In this document: piece by piece, positions 57,567 to 64,000 of the stretch
Layout: each line of letters starts with the position of its first letter
How positions within the stretch are numbered: the first letter of the stretch is position 1
Source of the DNA: Paramacrobiotus metropolitanus
Lineage: Eukaryota; Tardigrada; Eutardigrada; Parachela; Macrobiotidae
Assembly: GCF_019649055.1 (NCBI RefSeq)
Contig: NW_026570472.1
Span: 1-64,000, forward strand
Reading direction: 5' to 3'
DNA length: 64,000 nucleotides
The notes under the pieces: model-generated
The model's database searches: none
What the model saw: the letters and a program-made list of their open reading frames with translations, nothing else
What the model was told of the DNA's origin: nothing
Made by a program: the position numbers and the translations under genes

Positions 57567-57907
57567 GGCCCGCGCTCAAGCTCGGACTTCCGACTTGGAC
57601 TACTAAAACTTGGGCTCGGACCACACTTGGACTTCTAAACTTGAACTTTTAAACTTGGACTTGGACTTCAAAACCTGGACTTCTAACTTGGACTTCTCCT
57701 TGGAAAGTACTAGTTTGCCTAAGAAATCTGAGTAATCTAAGAAAACCAAGAAACCTAAGAAATCTAAGTAGCCTAAGAAACCTAAGAAACCCAAGAATTC
57801 TAAGAAAAGTCCAAGTTGAAGAGTCCAAGTCCAAGTTTAGAAGTCCAAGTGTGGTCCGAGTCCAAGTTTTAGTAGTCCGGGTCCAAGTCCGAGCTTGAGC
57901 ACGGGCC
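57567..57907. mobile_element. Mutator-like foldback MITE, 9-bp duplication TCTTCTTTC
   Basis: TCTTCTTTC stands at 57558-57566 and 57908-57916. The ends GGCCCGCGCTCAAGCTCGG and the complement of the right end GGCCCGTGCTCAAGCTCGG open arms of about 100 bp rich in ACTTGGACT words. The core (57718-57805) is an inverted TTTCTTAGG nonamer array. The empty site is visible in element 2 at about 61532-61545. A 9-bp duplication fits the Mutator superfamily. Confidence 0.85.
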
Positions 57908-58442
57908 TCTTCTTTCCCATGTGTGAGCGCGCTTGCCGGTGGAATCCGTCTGTCCAATCTGTGCGCGTGGCGCATGCTCATCTCCGAACGTACGTTGATA
58001 TAGGAGTGAGTCAGCGCAAGGCGTAGCTGCCTGCCTGAGCACCTGCCTGACCAAGCAACCGCCGATAAGTAGGAGCTGACTCACAAAGGATCCGCGTCAA
58101 CAGTGCAAACACCGGTACGCGTCAACCAATCCGCTGTCTCGACCAAGCCCGTTCCCACGTCAGGTCGGCATGCTGGTCGCATCCACAGACAACTGTTGCT
58201 GAGTTGGTGCTCCGTCTGTACTGGGCAGATCATTCGCCAAACTTTCGCCTACGTGGTTAGCTGACATTGCCGATTTATTTTATCAGTTCAATCTTCGACT
58301 TAAACTTTGCAGACGAAGTACAACTTGGTCTCTGATAGTTGAACACTTACTTGGTCCAACTTTCCATATTGCTTGTCAAACACATGGCACGCGCCCCGCA
58401 GTCACCGTGCAGTGCAACATATTTCACGCGATAGCGAACCTG

Positions 58443-60324
58443 ATGATGGACAGTCGGGGAAAGCGTAAAGCGGACGACGCTGGCGGCAGTGCTCAAAGGA
58501 TTACCCGGATTAGGCTTGATCCCGGCCGTGACGTCAGCGCGAGCGCCAGTGGTAGCGGAGAGCCGGAAGGGGCCGGGATGACCGTCCAGGCGACCGTGGC
58601 TTCGAGCACCACCGACGGCGTCCACCCAGCAAATTCGCGCCAAATCCCGCCGCGGCTGCCGCCGGCCCATCTGCCCGTGGCCGACGCGCATCTGACACTC
58701 GGCGCTTTGCTGGCGCTTCTTCGGCAGGATTTCATTCCCTCCTCAACGGAAATGGCATTGTATCTGGTAAGGAAACTGGCCGAGGCCGGTAGGCAGCCGC
58801 ACGAGAATGATGGTGGCGTCGACAGTTTGCGACGACGGTTTCCTGTCTGCATTTTGTTATACTCGAATAGCCAGTAAAATTGTGTACAGTCTGTAGAAAA
58901 CCATCTGATGTACGAGCAGTAACTTCAAATAGGTAACTTGAAATGCTTTATCGTAAATAGTAAAGCCAGTTAACGGTAAATACAGTGCTGTATTGAATCA
59001 CGTGATAAGCGGTACAGTGTATAAATCTAAGCAGCCCAAGCAACGCTTTGTATGAGTACACTGCCATCACTACACTCCAAAATAAAGCTGTTGTTGTGTT
59101 TGATATCTGTCTGCCTTGTTAGAAGGTGATGAAATGGCTCCGCGTGGACTATCCAACGCGTTGGACTGCGGAAAACTTCCGGGTGGTCCTGGCGGAGCTG
59201 CGGCGGGATCTAATTCCCGACATGCTGCCACTGGCCCTCCTCACGGCCACCGGACCGCTGCGCGACGTTTTACTGGAGCTGCAGGCGCGCCTCTTCCTAC
59301 CAGACGCCATCCGGTACACCGCAGCGCCACGGGAACGCCATTTCATCGAAGTGGCCTGCCTGTTCTACACCGATCGCCACCAGACCAGTCTCCGCCTGTA
59401 CGACGCGCACCACAACACACTGCACCGCGTCCCGCTGCCGGTGGAACTGCAGACGTGGAATGTCGCGAAGATGATGGGCCCGGTGGTGGACAACCGGGTG
59501 TGGTTCCGTGTCGAGCACGGCAAGGAGCGTCGAGCGTACGCCTTGACGATGAAGATGAATGAGGATGCTGGTGGTGATCCCATGACGACGGAGATTGAGG
59601 GCATGTTCAAGGGGAAACTGACGGAAGCGGCCTCGCCGCTGGTCAGCCTCAACGGCCTGGTCTACGGCTGGAGAACCAACGCGGATTCATACACGTTTAA
59701 TCCCGACGCACGCCTCTTCGGGTATGATGTTCGCAATCCCAACTGCCTTCGGTTAGTTAGTTCTCACAACAACGTGCACAAATCATTCAACGACAGAATA
59801 TACAAGTGTGTATCAGTTTGGTTCGAATTAGCAGGAAAGAAGCGGCATCTGACGTGTGGAACAACCGGTATGTCATCATCCTGGGCGGGTATCCGGCCAC
59901 CGGCGAAATGTACGACGCCGTGACGAACCTGTGGAGTGAGATGCCGGCGATGCTGCATCCGCGCTGCAGCTTTGCCGCCAAAGTCCTCAACGGCTACCTG
60001 TACGTGACGGGCGGAGTGGGTCCCGAGTCGGCCGTCCTTCGCAGCTGCGATCGGCTGCAGCTGGGCGTGGCCGGGGCACAGTGGCAGCCAGTGCCCAATC
60101 TGGTCGTGCCGCGCTACGGACACTGCATGTTCGCCTTGAATGACCAGCTGTTCGTGTGCGGGGGATCCAGCCGCCTCGGGGTGCCGCTGCCCAACTGGGA
60201 GAAGTACGACGTCGCGGCGAATCGTTGGAGTATTGTGCACCCGCTGGAGGATCCCCAGGCTGCTTCCTCCCCGGTGTCGGCCTGTGTGACGCTCACCGTC
60301 CACCACAAAATGCTGCGACGTTGA
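58443..60324 (+). CDS. BACK-Kelch protein lacking the BTB segment, gene F
   Basis: Exons 58443-58766, 59123-59751 and 59835-60324, phases 0 and 2, all open. The N-terminus MMDSRGKRKADD matches genes E and G, but the next residues (GEPEGAGMTVQATVASSTTD) correspond to exon 2 of E. The BTB-like half of exon 1 and intron 1 are gone without a frame break. BACK (LLRQDFIPSSTEMALYL then KVMKWLRVDYPTRW) and Kelch blades (VIILGGYPATG, YLYVTGGVG, QLFVCGGSS) remain. Without a BTB fold it should not dimerise or bind CUL3 as relatives do; it may act as a substrate-binding competitor (inference). Palindromic elements lie 50 bp upstream and 280 bp downstream. Confidence 0.7.
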
Positions 60325-60329
60325 AAGCG

Positions 60330-60600
60330 GTGGTTCGCACTTGTTATAGTTGTTGCTTGTCGCTGCGTTTTCGATGTTTTGATATAGGACCAAGTTTCTT
60401 CGCATTTGTTGGCATTTTTTAATTCGCCCTTTTAAGCTTTTTCTGTAGCACCGTCAGGCCAAAGGATGGTTTCACTAAAACGCTGCTGGGCAAACAGATG
60501 CCTTAACCAGTACATGCGCTTGCTTTTTAATTTTGATCGGTACTGTATCGTTAATGACTGAGTTTTTTTATGCATTGGGGTTTTAATGTATAATAAAGCA
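60330..60600. other. 3' flank of gene F, nothing seen
   Basis: Non-coding, AT-rich, with a probable polyadenylation signal ATAATAAA near 60590. Confidence 0.4.
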
Positions 60601-60602
60601 AA

Positions 60603-61927
60603 TGCAAGAATGCACCACGTGCCAAACGTTTAAGCGGCAATATTGGAGCGGGTGAACAACGGTAAGAGATCCAGCTGAATTCCCTCTGTTGAATTGGACG
60701 TTAAAGTTTAAACTGAAAATTAAATCGGCAAAAACAACCAGCCACGTTGGAGAAATTTCGCTGAATGGTCTGCCCAACACACACGGAGCGCCATCTCAGC
60801 TAACGGCGCCTTGTGGACGCGGCCAGCATGCGAACCGGATATGGGAATGGGCGTTGCCGCGACAGCGGATTGGTTGACGCGTACGCCGGGCGAGGGCACT
60901 GTGGACGCGGAACCTTTGTGAGTCAGCTCTCTGCTTATTTCTCATTCAGACAGACAACGCGCCGCCTCGCGCCGGCTCGCTCTTTTATCAACGTCGATTC
61001 AAGAGACAAGCACGCGCCACGCGCACAGATTGCGAAGGCAGATTCGACCGGCAAGCGCGCTCACAGATGAGAAAGGCGACCCTGGATTATCAGCCTGGAA
61101 ACGCACTCGTCGCCGCTCGATGACTTAACAGAGCGTGGAATCACCTGGGTCCTGAACAACGGCATTCGCTGGTGAACCGCAGAATGGGAGATCAGCCGTG
61201 TCGGCGTTTCTCTCACGTACATCTTGTTAAATGCAGGCTGCTTGAGCCCGATTTATGCCAAACCAACCGACTCCGTAAAAAAAAATTAATACAACAATAA
61301 TCGAAAATTTGACGCTGATCTGACGTTGTGTTAAATTAGTTGTGTTTGCAATTTTGTGAACTGTATTTTTCGTTCAGATCTGTGTCTTTATTTGATCATA
61401 ACTAATAAACTGTACATACAGACAGAGAAAACTATACCATTAAATCACCAAAATATTGTTTCAAATCGTTCCTCCGCCTAGTTACGTTATCGAGCGGCGA
61501 CGAGCGAGGCTTGCTTTTATGCTCATTCCCAGGGTCGTCTTTCCCATGTGTGAGCGCGCTTGCCGCTCGAATCCGTCTTTCCAATCAGCTGCGAGCGTGC
61601 TTATCTCTTGGATCTGCGCTGACGACGCCGGCGAACGCGTCAACCAATCCACTGTCTCGGCAGCGCCCATTCACACGACAAGTTGGCACGCTAGCAGCCT
61701 CCACTGACGCCGTTCGCTGAATTGGTGCTGCCTGTGCGTCGGAAAGATCATTCAGCAGAAGTTATTCTTCATGGCTGGCTGTCATTGCTGATTTAATTTC
61801 CCGGTTTAAGCTTCAACGTAAAACTAAGAAGGGGAAATACAGTTAGACCTAGTATCGCTTTCCACTTGTATACTTTTTGGATATTTCCTGTCAATTATTC
61901 GGCACGTGGTGCAATCTTGCCTTTGCT
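60603..61927. mobile_element. large palindromic element, copy 2 (right of gene F)
   Basis: The left end GCAAGAATGCACCACGTGCC and the right end (complement GCAAGATTGCACCACGTGCC) are inverted. The arms share ATTGGTTGACGCGT / ACGCGTCAACCAATCC, and GTCGCCGCTCGATGACTTAA / TTATCGAGCGGCGACGAGCG. 1.3 kb, no ORF of note. It lacks the two insertions found in copy 1, so it serves as an empty-site reference. Confidence 0.75.
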
Positions 61928-61929
61928 TT

Positions 61930-62425
61930 CTCTAAGCGGATTGATATTTGGTAAGTACGTGTAAATTTTTTTCCACACTGGATCTGCCTTTGCCGCTTGC
62001 TCCACTTACTTCCCTATTTGGCAGTCTGATGCTTAGACTATACTTTCTCATGCTAATTAATTGGGACACATTTTCTGGTTACACTTGTTCTGGTGGGCAA
62101 TAATCTCCAGTTTTCGTACGACTGTTCTAAGGGATGTTGTTCTGCCGAGACGTTTTGCTTCCGCTAATTTGCCACGCTAGCCTTCAAAGCAGCGTTTATG
62201 TACGTAGCCGTATGAATTTCTGAAGGCGGTGAGATAGCAAAATGCTCGATCGTGTACCTGAATGACCTTTCTTTAGTTCCAATAGATCTGAAGTTTCTTA
62301 GGATTCTAAAGCATTCTTAGGTGCCCACGACAACCAGCTGCAGAGCAAGCGTAAAATACCTAGTATAGAGCAAATAAAGTAAGCAGCACCTGTGGTTTGA
62401 CTGGTTGTATGTAGGAAGCCTGATC
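61930..62425. other. 5' flank of gene G
   Basis: No gene. A short TTTCTTAGGATTC word lies near 62292. The GTAGGAAG just before the ATG resembles an acceptor and start region. Confidence 0.4.
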
Positions 62426-64000
62426 ATGGACGGTGTGGGGAAGCGAAAAGCGGACGACGCTGGCGACAGTACCACCAAGATCACCCGCATCAAACCCGAC
62501 CCCGGATGTGGCTCGGTCAAGCCTGATCCCGGCAGCGAATGCGTCAGCAGTGCCGGCGAGCAGGAACGGAGCGCAGCGCCGCAATTCGTGGCCGTAGTTA
62601 CGGGGGCGTTTAAGGTGTACGGTCGCTGGTCGGCGGTGGAGGCCTTGGCGCTGCCTTTGCGCCGTCAGGGCCATGACTATCACGTCCTTCTGCCGGCGCA
62701 CGTCACCCCGTGGGCGGCCTATCTCGTCCTGCCTGCAGGCGGCGCTGTATCCCGGTCTGCCCATTGACGATCGTCACGCCCGCAGCGGCGCTGACGGCCC
62801 TGCCACCACCGCTCAGCTACAGGCTGCCTCCGCCTTTCTCAGGATCCCGCTTCAAGAGTGCTGCGTGCAGCCGACCGTAAGTGCCGCGCTGAAACAGGGA
62901 ACTTACCAACTTAACTTTAGTATGATAGCGTTAGTAGTCCGTTGAACCGTCTAACACGCAATCGAATGCGTTAAGCATAACATAATGCTATATCGAGCTG
63001 TTGCTGCTTTTAATGATGGTGTCTGTGCTTCACTGCGACGCAGGAACACCACAGCTAACGGCTGCCGCATCTGACCAGGACTCGGAGGCCTGGATGATCG
63101 TCCAGCCGGGCGCCACCGTCTCGTCCCGGGCCACCACCGACATCGCTCAGCTATCTAATTTAAGCCAGACCCGGCCGCCACCGCGGGCCGATCCCCCCGT
63201 GGCCGACACGCATCTGACACTGGAAGCTTTGCTGGTGCATCTTCGGCAGGATTTCATTCCCGCCACAACTGAGATGGCGCTGTATCTGGTAAGAGAAACC
63301 GGCCGAGGCCGGCAGGCAGTCGCACGCGAATAATGGTGCGTTTACCTTTTCGACAGTTTGCGTCGATGGGTTTCTGTCTGCATTTTCGAATGCTCGATCA
63401 GCCAGGGATGTATTATTGAGTCTGTAGAAAACCATGTACTGCAAGAGCAGTAACTTTTACTTGATCCTAAGTAGTAAAAACTGTAGCTGATAATAAGTAT
63501 ACGAAACTTGTGCCGTAGAGTTAGTAGTATTTTAGTTCATCCAAAATTTTCAGTACAATCTGCTGCAGTATCAATTGGTGCAACGCTTTCCGGTACATAC
63601 TACGGAGGCCTTCGCAGTTGTGTAGGATGTTTCTCTGCGAGTAATGGAATTTTACATAATTGTTGTTAGTTTTTCCAGATGGTTTTAAGGTTTCGATCAT
63701 AAACTTCTAGAAAACCAAAATAAATTTACATAACTATGTACGGCAGTAGCAGGACGTATTAAATCAGGCGCTCTTGTGCAAGTATTGCTGTTGGCAATTT
63801 CGTAAGGTCTTTAATACTGTATTTTCGGAGTTCTCCGTAAATACAATAAACAGTCTTTGCACCGTACGGTACATCGGTGTCATGCTCTGCACTGCACACA
63901 GTTCTACACTGAATTACGTGATAAGCTGTACTTCTTAAATCTGAGAACCGTGAGCAACGCTTTAGTACTTTCCAAAATAAGCTGTAGTACTGGTTAACAA
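62426..64000 (+). pseudogene. BTB-BACK-Kelch protein, gene G (frameshifted, runs off window)
   Basis: ATG 62426 (MDGVGKRKADDAGDSTTK), exon 1 to 62876, exon 2 63044-63288 (ending LRQDFIPATTEMALYL). The joins and phases match gene E. In exon 1 the sequence CTGCCTGCAGG replaces CTGCAGG of gene E near 62730, a 4-bp duplication. The frame then meets a stop at 62765. A 1-base loss near 62850 restores the original phase, so the segment in between reads correctly only in another frame (LQAALYPGLPID ... ASAFLRIPL). The BTB half is thus broken, while exon 2 is intact. Exon 3 (BACK/Kelch) should begin just beyond 64000. Intron 2 shares sequence with that of gene F (GTCTGTAGAAAACCAT). Confidence 0.65.

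Larger units (their letters stand above)
55938..58395. mobile_element. large palindromic element, copy 1 (left of gene F)
   Basis: The left arm begins near 55938 (CCACGTGCCAAATGTTTGAC) and the right arm ends near 58395 with its mirror (TGTCAAACACATGGCACG). In between, blocks such as ATTGGTTGACGCGT, GTGGACGCGGAA and GAGTCAGC on the left recur inverted on the right (ACGCGTCAACCAATCCGCTG). Two younger elements are nested in it (56673-57255, 57567-57907). There is no long ORF. A second copy lies at 60603-61927. Confidence 0.65.

Overview
The window is eukaryotic nuclear DNA, most likely from a small ecdysozoan animal. A tardigrade is my best guess, but this is inference and not proven. The evidence is short GT-AG introns (about 70 to 350 bp) with conserved phases, seven-helix gustatory-receptor-like genes, BTB-BACK-Kelch genes, a rhodopsin-type receptor fragment, many short inverted-repeat DNA transposons, and no operons or Shine-Dalgarno sites.

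Left part (1-15.4 kb). Two related minus-strand genes encode a long disordered N-terminus followed by a coiled coil (1-1505, cut by the window edge, and 12439-15167). Both are broken by frame changes or stops, and each has strong word bias in its DNA. Between them lies the most unusual locus, a plus-strand multi-exon gene (3653-9878). It begins as a GPY/F-type integrase and continues into a module of helical domain, Ulp1-like cysteine protease and PHD finger. That module is present twice in tandem with matching intron phases. The integrase carries a frameshift and an Asp-to-Gly change. The second protease copy has lost its catalytic His and Cys. Next to it is a roughly 70-copy 32-bp minisatellite (10.13-12.34 kb).

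Middle part (15.4-46.7 kb). This is gene-poor and rich in foldback and MITE-type elements. It holds a small two-exon gene (17832-18183) and a cluster of gustatory-receptor-like genes. Copy A (+) looks intact. Copy B (-) is interrupted by a TA-flanked MITE in coding sequence. Copy C (-) is interrupted by a 2.2-kb element with an 8-bp target duplication and also has a 1-nt frameshift. A lone last-exon copy A' sits between B and C, and copy D (+) looks intact. A-tail and A', and B and C, are paralogous pairs, so the cluster grew by segmental duplication. A rhodopsin-type receptor fragment and a tRNA-like gene also lie here.

Right part (46.7-64 kb). A family of three BTB-BACK-Kelch genes: E (-, complete, four exons), F (+, BTB segment lost in frame) and G (+, BTB exon frameshifted, running off the window). 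Gene F is bracketed by two copies of a large palindromic element, one of which contains nested pogo-like and Mutator-like insertions with readable target duplications.

Exon boundaries were read by eye from splice consensus, phase and paralogue comparison. All family names come from motif recognition without database searches.
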